A stretch of 64,000 nt of DNA, taken from Bradyrhizobium sp. Ai1a-2. GTDB taxonomy: Bacteria; Pseudomonadota; Alphaproteobacteria; Rhizobiales; Xanthobacteraceae. The DNA lies in contig NZ_AUEZ01000029.1 in NCBI RefSeq assembly GCF_000426245.1, positions 36,872-100,871 on the forward strand, written 5' to 3'. Below the pieces are notes generated by a model, which made no database searches, was not told the DNA's origin, and worked only from the letters and a program-made list of their open reading frames with translations. This document shows, piece by piece, positions 30,301-36,271 of this stretch (position 1 is the stretch's first letter; each line of letters starts with the position of its first letter). The translations under genes and the position numbers were made by a program.

Positions 30301-31052
30301 CGCTGGTCGGCGTCGAGGGCGTCGTGCCCGGCGCCGATGCCGGATTGATCACGCGGGGCGGCGGCGACATCCAGGTGTATTCGAAGGGCAGCGTGCTGCT
30401 CGGCCTGTCGCGCATCATGACCACGTTCGGCGGCGACATCGTGATCTGGTCGGCGGAAGGCGACATCAACGCCGGCCGCGGATCGAAGACGACCATACTC
30501 TTCACGCCGCCGCGGCGCGAGTATGACCTGTGGGGCAATGTGAGCCTGTCGCCGGCCACTCCATCGGCCGGTGCCGGCATCGCGACCCTCAATCCGATTG
30601 CGGAAGTCCCGCCTGGTAACATCGACCTGATCGCGCCGCTCGGCTCCATCGATGTCGGCGAAGCCGGCATCCGTGTCTCCGGCAACGTCAATCTGGCCGC
30701 CTTGCAGGTCATCAACGCCACCAACATCCAGGCCGCGGGCACCATCACCGGCGTTCCCACGGTGCAGGCGCCGCCGGTGTCCCTGGTGACGACGAGCAAC
30801 AATATCGCGGCGGCTACCCAGCAAACCGGCTTGCCGCAGAATAAGCGCTCCGATCAGCCGTCGATCATTATCGTTGAATTCATGGGGTTTGGTGGCGGCG
30901 ATGGGACGCCTGCGCAAGAACCGAATGACGGCCAGCGCAAGAAGCAGGATGATCGGCAGGGCTATAACGACAACAGCGCGGTTCAGGTCCTGGGAGCCGG
31001 TTCGCCCACCGAGGCGCAATGGCGAAGGCTCGCCACTGAGGGCAAGCTGTGA
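18318..31052 (+). CDS. Giant filamentous-haemagglutinin-like exoprotein (TpsA type)
   Basis: 4244 residues from ATG 18318 (GAGAGG seven bases upstream). A basic n-region and AAAWLAGASALALTLAG (about 32-48) form an extended signal peptide, followed by an Ala/Gln-rich helical stretch (about 55-115). The two-partner-secretion domain is at about 150-250, with NVGARTTLTFDQ and NQNGIIFGGGSQVNVGSLI. The body is thousands of residues of beta-helix repeats. PAGT-type strand repeats are inserted at about 1040-1170 and 2930-3070. An alpha-helical block at about 3770-3935 (repeated LAFF/AAFF and WLKS/WLQD units) resembles the DUF3739 region, then a final beta part ends IIIVEFMGFGGGDG. It is probably secreted through a TpsB pore not encoded here. 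Likely controlled by the FecI/FecR pair upstream. Confidence 0.9.
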   Translation: MSIRGVTFQRHSRPSSTQPRFQPRRVAAAWLAGASALALTLAGTQGAAARPFGSYSAMSASTIASDAAAAAARQATEVAKQSQDALTRASRAIQAMQAAQSAARNAAAASQRSTTLPQVAVPNGLGAGGLQVAPGAVPGSDLWRGANLPTQAAGSNGQTDVNITQNAPQAILNWQTFNVGARTTLTFDQQGNANWTALNRVIGAGVGPSQILGNVKADGQVLVINQNGIIFGGGSQVNVGSLIASSAAITDTQFLTRGIYSQSDQSTSVPIYAPAFTDAGGKVIVEAGAQIATHAPATVQAGGGSVLLLGTEVTNNGSIITPMGQTALVAGNNFVLRRGYGTASSTISTTRGSEIAATTLNSDNSWSPDGGTVANTGLILSQQGDITLGGHTVVQDGILISTTSVNQRGTIHLLNSLSDATGSVTLTGNSVALILPETDAAAQMLPGLDPGLTALNSQRDALMTPTTDINAGGQFDNRTEITDRQALSRVEIVTGGIVDFQNRSLTMAQGGQVVVQAGKRVFTESGATIDVSGTTGTVLAMNSNSIKVNIQGNELRDSPQNRDSKSLFNSDVWIDVRDLTLVPAGTGGYSSDRYYTPGGLLEVSGYVGNTGHKIGEWTAAGGTIVLSAPEVVAQKGSIFNISGGWMQYQGGYMRQTYVLGSDGRVYNINNAPADMTYTAVVNGFMVQHKVGGKIDAGLTEIYSNPFKGSARWEDGYIVGRDAGQLILSTPTSIFEGSIIADIVDGERQFNKRPSGVTDGYKLSQTTVAQAGSLILADYTRGIDTTVGFVTDVKFDRNLPAIADALSPTAVLPEDSVSTAWFDSDRLNASGLGGLTIRTGGHVAIDAPLTLTPGGQVTMAAPIIDLNAVITARGGNVSFSNVVDIGTGTLPTIDGKLGVIMHSGASIDTRGLWTNGLADRTNLSTLALVDGGDVSLVSPQSVTLQAGSVIDASSGAALLPDGKFRGGKGGNVTLVADLTDRVNDPVGDPLILQGTVRSYGVTKGGTLTLQSGTGVLISNQALLTDGLLPAGQAAPTVLILDQDVTIPAGARISFSFAQTSQSALPGVVLPRDISQQLSNDVVVASDWVVPPGGGVQDVDFNFFPEGQVVPAGTRLNFVSLRAGYVIPRDTFPDGLPLVDAITYNFAAGSLAPQTIVVPAGTTIAPQSVLDQTVAIRPILNLDPGLFKSGFSDYTIKSSLSIVVAKDTTVDVAMPVYRFTGANYSVPTGSDPAAALELWTPPLYTEDPVKGQLTQRAGANLTLSFVPPFASSSSGIELDTGSVLRVDPGQSVRIDSVEQLTIDGTIEAHGGSIVLNNPAVIGDATAIPGQSIWLGEHARLDASAVAVTARDTRDRRYGVVRDGGSIALTGGNSFVVIRPGAVLDASGASATFDIPDGTTSRSASAVDVASNGGSITLESRSGIYLDGGLRAASGGAGASGGTLSMALEISRLLTDTPPLPEFFRPEDAPRYLTISQNYVASGLSDSATPGVLDPSLVYGQARISAAQIGAGGFGNLSLKSTDMFAFEGAVSLKLPQSVSFYEGALVSTDAVSPVTISAPYVLLQGYAQVLAAERTRVSLKSTGATLRIAADLIDVQNQVEFGRNGYLQDSNSGVHELYDQAGFRAIDLVSSGDIRFVRSTVAKDISASGQPTSLSTVGDLTLTAAQLYPTIGTQGEIHAGLDPALTDARLTIRRIGDDMPQAPFSAFGKLSLQAPIIDQGGIIRAPLGDITLDGSRQVNLLPGSVTSVSAAGLVLPFGGTTDGLTYRYNGADVTFGPTDPARSGGTITMAGLVTVHHGATLDLSGGGELAGAGFVSGRGGSVDVLTTALANANPANSFSKAGNAVYAVVPGYASNYAPVDPGAGAAPGVGRQVTIPAGVPGLPAGTYTLLPARYALLPGAYRVELGDTMRTPISGAVKLENGSYAISGTTSIANTSIRNALPTQMLITSGATVRTYSQYDEMDYTQFALAKAATLSQARPAVPLDGKTLNLRVDPGASEAFIFDGTALLQAAEGGLGGTASVDLRNGSDGTPLEIFGAAPTPGYDGVSIRASALSALHAPRLLIGGETQFKVESPATIGFKGQARTVVVRDGAHLSASEIFLIATPGSIFDAFGGGSITIEAGARLDTLGQGVVPYDSSNGYIYNPSGNTMVAVSNGWLNFLPPTTGGSSKPGSISIGTCPSGACSSDARLLAGGTIAVATDGAVQFGTGFRFGAKYLSIAVSTISVGDAASMAGATVPNGFLLNQGVLDGLLKGDAILGAPALERLTLAARQSINFFGSVDLNTIDPATGKYLLNELVLNTPAVYGYGGASDVTTITTGTLYWNGVMGLDELGQPNSVLPGPVIQNGPGTGSGSFNVNADRIVFGFAETDRKRKDVTLDRLLLGFATANFSARDRITANANGSLSIYQAQGDYVEGSGYSYSGGTLNLITPLLTGEAGSVNIITAGGALTLRAAPGTTAAPVTADNLGAELYLKAASITQLDTTIALPSGRLTMDAAGDIMLASPSRIDVAGREVTFFDTAKYSWGGDVVLTSTGGNVIQQAGAVIDISAANNDAGTLSVQALGAGAGHVELAGVIKGDSTGSYDIGGGTIVAYDKGSIDVRAQTLADFAGLNTRLTESGVTGARTFVLKQGDLTIGDEVKARAVTISVDGGSLTVAGTIDAHGDQAGTIRLSARDNLRLASGSMLDAHGTVLRVDSYGQPIEAPNRATIELTSSEGRLQLDPNAVIDVRSADGVPRGQINLNARRTGETSGDVQIDAAGPLDIRGAQSIAVNAFWTYKPTGDNGTIVQNNGGVAPVFKDTDGVEYIGLDQIDARSQDFMANALHNGDLLGRLSGLRSYSDAFHLRPGVEIRANGNLTVSGDLDFSSYRYDSLNPRNGKTAIYGSGEPGALVIRAGGDLNIYGSITDGFGKPAASDDDNGWVLFPLLAGAPNTDSVESTILPIGVTLAAGSTFFVGGALNFAIPLGEGTTLKSDVVIPTAVTLAQSFTVPASGIVATATIRLPDGQVFARGQMIPGGTELPRDTVLAAGTRLPGQIFIQQMTWPAGVSLNVISGRIALAQDTPVPAGSINPQGSLVTLVDENGEIVSGLPTRKAGSDGSQGKVWATAPMLPAGSLSWSMRLVAGGDLSSADSRTLRPGNVGNINLSDRHYTGTTQRALVIDPNNPYGLIPGVDNPADWCFLEGACIAAGPEQYTANGNLRSVLRTGTGDLELLAAGNYTQYSLYGVYTAGTQTPVAANPDGTTPYYPDHGGNVLLAVGGSITGMTESNENLGPSYGFAMTGNGVGNWLWRQGDQTGNQSTAWWINFGTYLDVPAFDGTVVRTVSGFTGLGALGGGNVTVLAGGDVGSSGFGASMNPVLDLAIGSTGRVTSVTRDGSIVTGGTIDFTGGGDLTVRIGGGYYGGSSATLTNLRGNIDLRAGSIGTIDLSLGYGVPIQDDPRAPDPLTPYSAMNIHSGSGASIVLGDGHAALATLRDLVMQGASDPGLLPTRNPNAQSFFSLSTSTASVDLFSAGGNIAPLAGSQPVLRVAAANGNIYGDNTTFFELAPSPTGQLELLAQGSIFANGASYTMSGAPNDPNSIPNPFKPSSNPSLFSFVADTPITHLHADDTDPIRFYAVNGDIVGLNTGTMFLASEPGATPTYQAAKSMRMLAGRDIVSTGGLIMNNAVTDISVMSAGRDIIYGSLSVAGPGLLEVTAGRNIYQGDKGVLHSVGAVVDVNPQNRSGGASIVMTAGAAQAGPNYTGFAELYLDPANAADPSRPLGEQSGKVIQTADSIASLADLATWLKTKAGYTGDAAGALAFFNNLPADKRSTYPSDPLLFAWLKSTQNYAGDLGNAAAFFLGLKTEQQQQFTYNAMLYLWLQDRYGPDQKPFVQDGKTYVFTGNQDDALAFFKSLPVAQQGILVRQVYYNELRVSGREYNDANGPRPGSYLRGREAIAALFPDKAADGSPISYAGDITMFSALIPSGSDGVPPTLRDGGVRTDFGGDIQTLTPGGQTLVGVEGVVPGADAGLITRGGGDIQVYSKGSVLLGLSRIMTTFGGDIVIWSAEGDINAGRGSKTTILFTPPRREYDLWGNVSLSPATPSAGAGIATLNPIAEVPPGNIDLIAPLGSIDVGEAGIRVSGNVNLAALQVINATNIQAAGTITGVPTVQAPPVSLVTTSNNIAAATQQTGLPQNKRSDQPSIIIVEFMGFGGGDGTPAQEPNDGQRKKQDDRQGYNDNSAVQVLGAGSPTEAQWRRLATEGKL

Positions 31053-31655
31053 TGGTCTTCAGAGGAGCCCCTTTGCCAAGGCATCAATTTACGCCCTGGT
31101 CAGAAGCCGACCGAGCATTTTCGCGGCGCTGGATCGCGCACGAACGGCGGTTTTCGGCGACTATCAAGACGCCACGTCGCGAGTTACGCCGCTCTCCGGT
31201 AAGAAAACAGGGCTTCTGCGATAGTGGGTATCGCGATGTAGCGCTCCCCCGCTACCAGAAAACCCCATCAAATGAATGGCTTACGTAAATCGCGCGGCGC
31301 GTTGCAGTTGGTGCGCCGGCTTCGTAGCAAATCGGTAGCGTCAAGGCTGTCGCGGAGGATCGTCGAGTCCTTGAACTCGGGCGCATTCGAATCCTTCGTT
31401 GTTGCCGTTTGAAATCCGTCGAGGGCGCCCGTTGAAAGGGAAATGCTCTCGGTGCCAAACCTCCAAAACCAATCGGAATTGCGCCACCAGCCTAGGCCTC
31501 AAAGATCCAGCGATTCGTTGGGCAGGTTGGGACCGGGACGGGTCTTGGCAGTTGGGCCACGCAAGCCTGCGCCGACCCGCACTTGGATCGTTTGCTGCGG
31601 CCACGAAATACTTAAGGGGTTCGCGGACGCTTCGCAGTTTTCTGCGTTATGGCGA
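31053..31655. other. Gene-free stretch after the exoprotein gene
   Basis: 603 bases between the exoprotein and amiR-like genes, which converge. Several short open frames exist on both strands, one of them starting at the TGATG overlapping the exoprotein stop. None shows family similarity or a clear ribosome binding site. I see no tRNA and no convincing terminator hairpin. Confidence 0.5.
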
Positions 31656-32243
31656 TTATCCAGTGGCTCGAGGGAGGCTGCCCCTAGCCGCGATCTCCGC
31701 CGACATCTGCTCGATGGTCTTGCGCTGTTCCATGGCAGCTCGCCGGATCAGTGCAAAGGCGGCGGGCTCGGCGACGGAGTGGGTATGCATCACCTGAAGG
31801 ACGGCAGCCAATACGAGGCGACGCGAGCGCAGGCGCTCTTCGAGCTTTAGGACCTGTTGCTTCAACTCGTTGGTACGCTCGGTCCGCTCGAACGCCATTA
31901 CCAGCGCGGCGTAAATGCCCGCGGAGCGCAGCGGCTTGACCAGAAACGATGCCGGATCGAGTTCCAGCACCAGCTTCAGCCGGCTTGGAGTCTCCGTGCC
32001 GAGTAGGGCAATGACGGGACATTGTCCAAGTAGCGCCCGCCGCGTCGGCGAGGCGAGCGGCAGGAATTCATCGTCGATCAGCATCACATCCGCCTGACCC
32101 GCAAGAGCGCTTCCTTGCTCCCATGTGAGTACGTCGAGTCCCAGACGTTCGAACTGGCGCCTGACGATCGACAGGTCACGCTCGTCCTTAATGGCGACGA
32201 GGGCCTTGCGGCCGCGGAGGGAAAATGAAGACGGTTTGCTCAT
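31656..32243 (-). CDS. AmiR-like ANTAR-domain transcription antiterminator
   Basis: 195 residues. The N-terminal pseudo-receiver fold (about 10-120: RKALVAIKDERDLSIVRRQF, DVMLIDDEFLPL, FLVKPLRSAGIYAAL) is followed by a coiled coil and an ANTAR domain (about 135-188: SRRLVLAAVLQVMHTHSVAE and AFALIRRAAMEQRKTIEQM). ANTAR proteins bind nascent RNA and prevent intrinsic termination. Its start overlaps the stop of the AmiC-like gene (ATGA at 32243-32240), as in the Pseudomonas ami system, where AmiC sequesters AmiR until an amide binds. The probable target is the leader terminator at 33685-33725 in front of the amidase gene. Confidence 0.88.
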   Translation of the reverse strand: MSKPSSFSLRGRKALVAIKDERDLSIVRRQFERLGLDVLTWEQGSALAGQADVMLIDDEFLPLASPTRRALLGQCPVIALLGTETPSRLKLVLELDPASFLVKPLRSAGIYAALVMAFERTERTNELKQQVLKLEERLRSRRLVLAAVLQVMHTHSVAEPAAFALIRRAAMEQRKTIEQMSAEIAARGSLPRATG

Positions 32244-33415
32244 TTCACAACCCGCAAGTGGAGCGCACTCGACGACGATCCGTCCCTTGACTTTTCGCGT
32301 ACAGGGCCGACGGCGATGTCGAACTGCGTCAGGTAGGGATCCGGCTTAACGGGCGCGTCGGACTCCCAGAAGATGTCAAACTGGCCTTGCGCATTGGAGA
32401 CGGCGAGGCGTGGCGTAAGGACGCAATGGTTATTGCCACCATCGATCCAGACAGGTCCCTGCGGCGAATTGTAGCGATAGCCGGCCGCTGCGCGCCGTAC
32501 CTCGCCAATGTTCGATGTCCCGGCCCGACGCAGCGCGCGTGCCAGCAGATAAACCGCGACATAGGCGGATTGTCCGTCGACGGAGGGGCTGCTCGCTTCA
32601 CCGTAACGCGCCTTCCAGCGCTGCACGAAGGCAAGGTTCTCCGGCAGGCGGATGCTTTCGAAATAGGCTGACGACGTGATGCATCCGGCGGATGCGGGTC
32701 CGACGATCTTGAGCTCCGGCTCGCAGAGGCTGCAACTCAGCATCGGAATGTCGAGGCCGGCAGCTGTGGTGGCGGCATGAAAGGCGCGGATGAAATCGTA
32801 GCTCGAGCTGCCGACGAGCGTATTGAAGACGACCGGCGGCTTGCGGCGGACGATCTCATCGACGATGTGGCCGACTGCGCTTTCGCCCAGCTCGAGCAGC
32901 CGTTCGGCAAGAATGCTTCCTTGCGCCGCCTTCACCAGCTCGCGGGTGACGCGATTGGTCTCCCATGTCCAGACATAGTTGGATCCGACGCAGAAGATGT
33001 GCCGTGACACGTTGTCGAGCACGTACCGCACCAGCGGCAGGACATTATGGTTCGGCGACGCGCCGACGTACATGACGTTGTCGGAACATTCGAACCCTTC
33101 GTAACGGGCGGGATACCAGAGCAGGCGATCGGTGCGCTCGACGATCGGTAGCACCTGCTTGCGTGAGGCCGAGGTGTAGCAACCGATGATATGCTCGACC
33201 CCGGCGTTGCGGATAAGGTCGTCGCAAACCGTGTGGTATTCCGAAATGACTCCGCGGGGATCGCCGACGTGCGCAGTGAGCGAGAAATCGAAGTCAGGGT
33301 GATCGTTGATCTCGTCTACCGCCATCAGGGCGCTCTTGAGTATCTCGCGCCCCATGGCCTGATAGGGCCCGGACTGCGAACATAGGATCCCGACTGGAAC
33401 CGACGGCTTTGTCAT
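32240..33415 (-). CDS. AmiC-like amide-sensing binding protein (negative regulator)
   Basis: 391 residues from ATG 33415 (VPVGILCSQSGPYQAMG); AmiC is about 385. It has the type I periplasmic binding fold but no signal peptide, as expected for a cytoplasmic sensor. Conserved pieces include GCYTSASRKQVLPI, LLWYPARYEGFECS, YVGASPNHN, and FVGSNYVW-like CVGSNYVWTWETNR. It is translated first and overlaps the amiR-like gene. Divergent from the amidase operon, it should release AmiR upon amide binding. The C-terminal tail is somewhat extended and Ser-rich. Confidence 0.88.
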   Translation of the reverse strand: MTKPSVPVGILCSQSGPYQAMGREILKSALMAVDEINDHPDFDFSLTAHVGDPRGVISEYHTVCDDLIRNAGVEHIIGCYTSASRKQVLPIVERTDRLLWYPARYEGFECSDNVMYVGASPNHNVLPLVRYVLDNVSRHIFCVGSNYVWTWETNRVTRELVKAAQGSILAERLLELGESAVGHIVDEIVRRKPPVVFNTLVGSSSYDFIRAFHAATTAAGLDIPMLSCSLCEPELKIVGPASAGCITSSAYFESIRLPENLAFVQRWKARYGEASSPSVDGQSAYVAVYLLARALRRAGTSNIGEVRRAAAGYRYNSPQGPVWIDGGNNHCVLTPRLAVSNAQGQFDIFWESDAPVKPDPYLTQFDIAVGPVREKSRDGSSSSALHLRVVK

Positions 33416-33529
33416 TGATAGCTTTCGACGGAGCGGAGCTTTGAGGAAATCATCATCGCCGATGCCAGTGCAAGAGGTCTTGCCGATTTGCTGCGCATGG
33501 CGATTGCGAAATTTGTGCAACCTCCCTCG

Positions 33530-33559
33530 TTGACAACGCGCTGGACACGAACCTAGAAT
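33530..33559 (+). promoter_or_regulatory. Near-consensus sigma-70-type promoter of the amidase operon
   Basis: TTGACA (33530-33535), an 18-base spacer and TAGAAT (33554-33559) lie between the amiC-like gene and the amidase gene, reading toward the amidase. The transcript would start near 33567 and carry a leader of about 255 bases. That is long for a bacterial operon and consistent with leader control. Confidence 0.6.
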
Positions 33560-33684
33560 TTTCTGCTACCGGGCTTACTGTCGAACCTTATCTGTTTCGG
33601 TCAGGCCGATGACGTCCTGATCCCTGCAGCGACTGCTTCGTTCGATCTTGAGCCCATGCGATAGACCATAGCAGCGGCATTAGA

Positions 33685-33725
33685 GCCATTCGTCACCTCA
33701 TTCCGGAGGGGCGGGTGGCTTTTTT
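33685..33725 (+). terminator. Intrinsic terminator in the amidase leader, likely AmiR target
   Basis: Bases 33685-33699 pair with 33706-33719: 14 pairs counting G-U, with a single bulged A and a six-base loop (ATTCCG). TTTTTT follows directly. The hairpin lies between the promoter at 33530 and the amidase start at 33822, inside the leader. Its position matches the terminator relieved by AmiR-type ANTAR proteins. I could not assign the canonical pair of ANTAR hexaloop hairpins with certainty. Confidence 0.7.
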
Positions 33726-33821
33726 CTTTTGCCGCACAAGAAGCTGGCGAAACATGTGTGTCGTCAGGCCGATGCTGCGTGCGACGATCGGCCGTGAGCG
33801 ACGAGTGAGGAACAAAAGGCG

Positions 33822-35222
33822 ATGCCGACGACAGATATTTGCTATCTCGGATTGGTCGAGGTTGGGCAGCAGATACAGGCGAAGAAGCTGTCGCCCGTCG
33901 AAGTGACGAAGGCGATGCTTCAGCGGATTGATCGGCTCGATCCCAAGCTTAAAAGCTACGCCTATGTCATGGCCGATTCCGCGCTTGCGGAAGCGGCCGT
34001 CGCAGAAAAGGAAATCGCCTCCGGCAAGATCAAGGGGCCGCTGCACGGCGTGCCGATCGCAGTCAAGGATCTCTGCTGGGCCAAGGGCGCGCCAGCCGCG
34101 CACGGCATGACCATCCACCACGACTTCCGTCCGAGCGAGGACGCCACGGTGGTCGCGCGCCTGAAGGATGCGGGCGCGATCATCCTCGGCAAGCTGCAGC
34201 AGACCGAGGGCGCCTACGCCGATCATCATCCGAAGATCGACCCGCCGAAAAACCCGTGGAATGCAGATTTGTGGTCGGGAGCGTCGTCGAGCGGCTCGGG
34301 TTCCGCCACCGCGGCCGGCCTCTGCTTTGGATCACTCGGTACCGACACCGGCGGCTCGATCCGCTTTCCGTCCGCAGCCAACGGTATCACCGGGCTGAAG
34401 CCGACCTGGGGGCGGGTCAGTCGCTACGGCGCGTTCGAACTCGCCGCGACGCTGGATCATATCGGGCCGATGACGCGCAGCGCGGTCGATTGCGGCGCCA
34501 TGCTCGGTGCGATCGCGGGCGAGGACGCCAAGGACACCACCGCCGTGCCGCTCGCTGTGCCGGACTATCTTGCAGGCCTGTCCGGCAGTCTGCGGGGCGT
34601 TGTGATTGGCGTCGATCGGCGCTGGACCAGCGAAGGCACGGATGAGGCCGCAAGCAAGGTCCTCAGCGAAGGTTTGCGCACCGCGGTGGACCTTGGCGCC
34701 AAGGTCAGTGAGATCACCTTTCCGGATACCAAGGCGATTGTCGACGACTGGTTTCCGCTTTGCGGCATCGAGGCGGCGGTCGCGCATGAGGCGACCTATC
34801 CTTCGCGCAAGGACGAATATGGCCCGGCGCTTGCGGGACTGCTCGATCTCGGTCTGCAGCAATCCGGCACCGACTATCAGAAGATCGTGCTGCGGCGCGA
34901 AGCGTTTCGCGGTGCAGTGCGGCGGCTGTTCGAAACCGTCGATCTCATCGCCATACCGGCCCAGGCTTTTGCTGCACCGACGCTCGCCAAGATGGCGACG
35001 CTCGGCGAAGATGCTTCCCTGATCGCCGGACTGCTGCGCTTCACTTGCCCGTTCGACATGACTGGAAGCCCGACCATTACCCTTCCCGGCGGCTTCGCCC
35101 CGAACGGCGGTCCGGTCGCATTCCAGTTTGTCGGCCGCCACTTCGACGAAGCCGGGCTTGTCCACGCCGGCGACGCGTTCCAGCGCGTCACCGACTGGCA
35201 CAAGCGTCATCCCGCTCTCTGA
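33822..35222 (+). CDS. Amidase-signature family amidase
   Basis: 466 residues. The amidase-signature catalytic triad is Lys82 (VKDL), Ser155 (cis-Ser in GASSSGSG) and Ser179 (nucleophile in TDTGGSIRFP). It hydrolyses a carboxamide to acid and ammonia or an amine. GAGG/AAGG lies upstream of ATG 33822. It is the first gene after the AmiR-type leader and is followed 17 bases later by an acetamidase/formamidase gene and a full importer, so the substrate is likely an imported aliphatic amide. A close paralogue lies at 41931-43334. The specific substrate is not evident from sequence. Confidence 0.9.
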   Translation: MPTTDICYLGLVEVGQQIQAKKLSPVEVTKAMLQRIDRLDPKLKSYAYVMADSALAEAAVAEKEIASGKIKGPLHGVPIAVKDLCWAKGAPAAHGMTIHHDFRPSEDATVVARLKDAGAIILGKLQQTEGAYADHHPKIDPPKNPWNADLWSGASSSGSGSATAAGLCFGSLGTDTGGSIRFPSAANGITGLKPTWGRVSRYGAFELAATLDHIGPMTRSAVDCGAMLGAIAGEDAKDTTAVPLAVPDYLAGLSGSLRGVVIGVDRRWTSEGTDEAASKVLSEGLRTAVDLGAKVSEITFPDTKAIVDDWFPLCGIEAAVAHEATYPSRKDEYGPALAGLLDLGLQQSGTDYQKIVLRREAFRGAVRRLFETVDLIAIPAQAFAAPTLAKMATLGEDASLIAGLLRFTCPFDMTGSPTITLPGGFAPNGGPVAFQFVGRHFDEAGLVHAGDAFQRVTDWHKRHPAL

Positions 35223-35239
35223 TCCAAGGAGCCATTCGC

Positions 35240-36238
35240 ATGACAGCGGAAGATTGGTTGCAGAGTTCCATCATGTCGAAGCGCGCCGTCGCCAAGGGCG
35301 TGGCCGGCACGAAGCGCAGTCTGACCATCGAACAGCAGGGGGGCTTTCACTACGTCTACGGCCCCTATGCCAAGCCGACATTATCGATCGACCCGGGCGA
35401 GGTCGTTGTCGTCGAGACCGAGGACGCTTTCGGCGGCGTACTCAAAAGCGAGAGCGACAGTCCCACGGCTAAACTGAACTTTCCGTACCTAAACCCGCAA
35501 TGCGGACCGATTGCGGTCAAGGGCGCCAAGAAGGGCGATTGCCTCGCCGTCTATATTCATGACGTCGAGACGCGCGGCGAGCAGCCGGCCGGAACGACCT
35601 GCATCATCCCCGAATTCGGCGGGCTCGTCGGGACAGCCTCGACAGCGATGCTCAATCCGCCGCTGCCGGAGCGCGTCCGCAAGCTGCATGTCGACAGGAA
35701 TGGCGTGCGCTGGAACGACAAGATCACGCTGCCCTACGAGCCGTTCATCGGCACGATCGGCGTGTCGCCCGAGATCGAGGCGATCTCTTCCCTGCAGCCG
35801 GACTATCATGGCGGCAACATGGACCTGCCCGATGTCGCACCCGGAGCGATTCTCTATTTCCCGGTGCATGCCGAGGGCGCGCTTCTCTACGTCGGCGACT
35901 GCCATGCGACACAGGGAGACGGCGAGCTCTCCGGTGTTGCGCTCGAGCAGCGCGCGACGGTCACGCTCCAGATCGATCTGATCAAGAACTGGAGCTTTGC
36001 CTGGCCGCGTCTGGAGACGCGCGATTTCATCATGACCATCGGGAGCGCACGCCCGCTCGAGGATGCGGCCCGCATCGCCTATCGCGAGCTCACGCGATGG
36101 ATGAGTGCTGACTACGGCTTCGACGAGATCGACGCGTACATGCTGCTCAGCCAGGCAGGGCGCATGCGGCTCGGAAACATGGTCGACCCGAAATACACGA
36201 TGGGTGCATCGATCCTGAAAAATTATCTCAAGGCGTGA
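35240..36238 (+). CDS. Acetamidase/formamidase (FmdA/AmdA) family protein
   Basis: 332 residues from ATG 35240 (AAGGAG eight bases upstream). Family hallmarks are the central CIIPEFGGLVGTAS region, VAPGAILYFPVHAEGALLYVGDCHATQGDGE, and the C-terminal DYGFDEIDAYMLLSQAG segment. The GDxHxxQGDGE stretch carries the likely metal or active-site residues of this beta-rich fold. The family releases ammonia from formamide, acetamide or similar. The position between the amidase and the binding-protein gene suggests two hydrolases acting in sequence or on different amides brought in by the same transporter. Confidence 0.9.
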   Translation: MTAEDWLQSSIMSKRAVAKGVAGTKRSLTIEQQGGFHYVYGPYAKPTLSIDPGEVVVVETEDAFGGVLKSESDSPTAKLNFPYLNPQCGPIAVKGAKKGDCLAVYIHDVETRGEQPAGTTCIIPEFGGLVGTASTAMLNPPLPERVRKLHVDRNGVRWNDKITLPYEPFIGTIGVSPEIEAISSLQPDYHGGNMDLPDVAPGAILYFPVHAEGALLYVGDCHATQGDGELSGVALEQRATVTLQIDLIKNWSFAWPRLETRDFIMTIGSARPLEDAARIAYRELTRWMSADYGFDEIDAYMLLSQAGRMRLGNMVDPKYTMGASILKNYLKA

Positions 36239-36271
36239 ACGTCGGCCGCTTTTCAACAAGGGGACATTTCC

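Noticed and set aside
31052..31288. 78-codon frame starting at the TGATG overlap with the exoprotein stop
   Set aside because: The coupling is suggestive but the basic sequence has no family similarity or secondary-structure signal, and nothing supports a gene there.
31380..31410. TTCGAATCC T-loop-like sequence
   Set aside because: No acceptor, D or anticodon stems can be drawn around it; a chance match.
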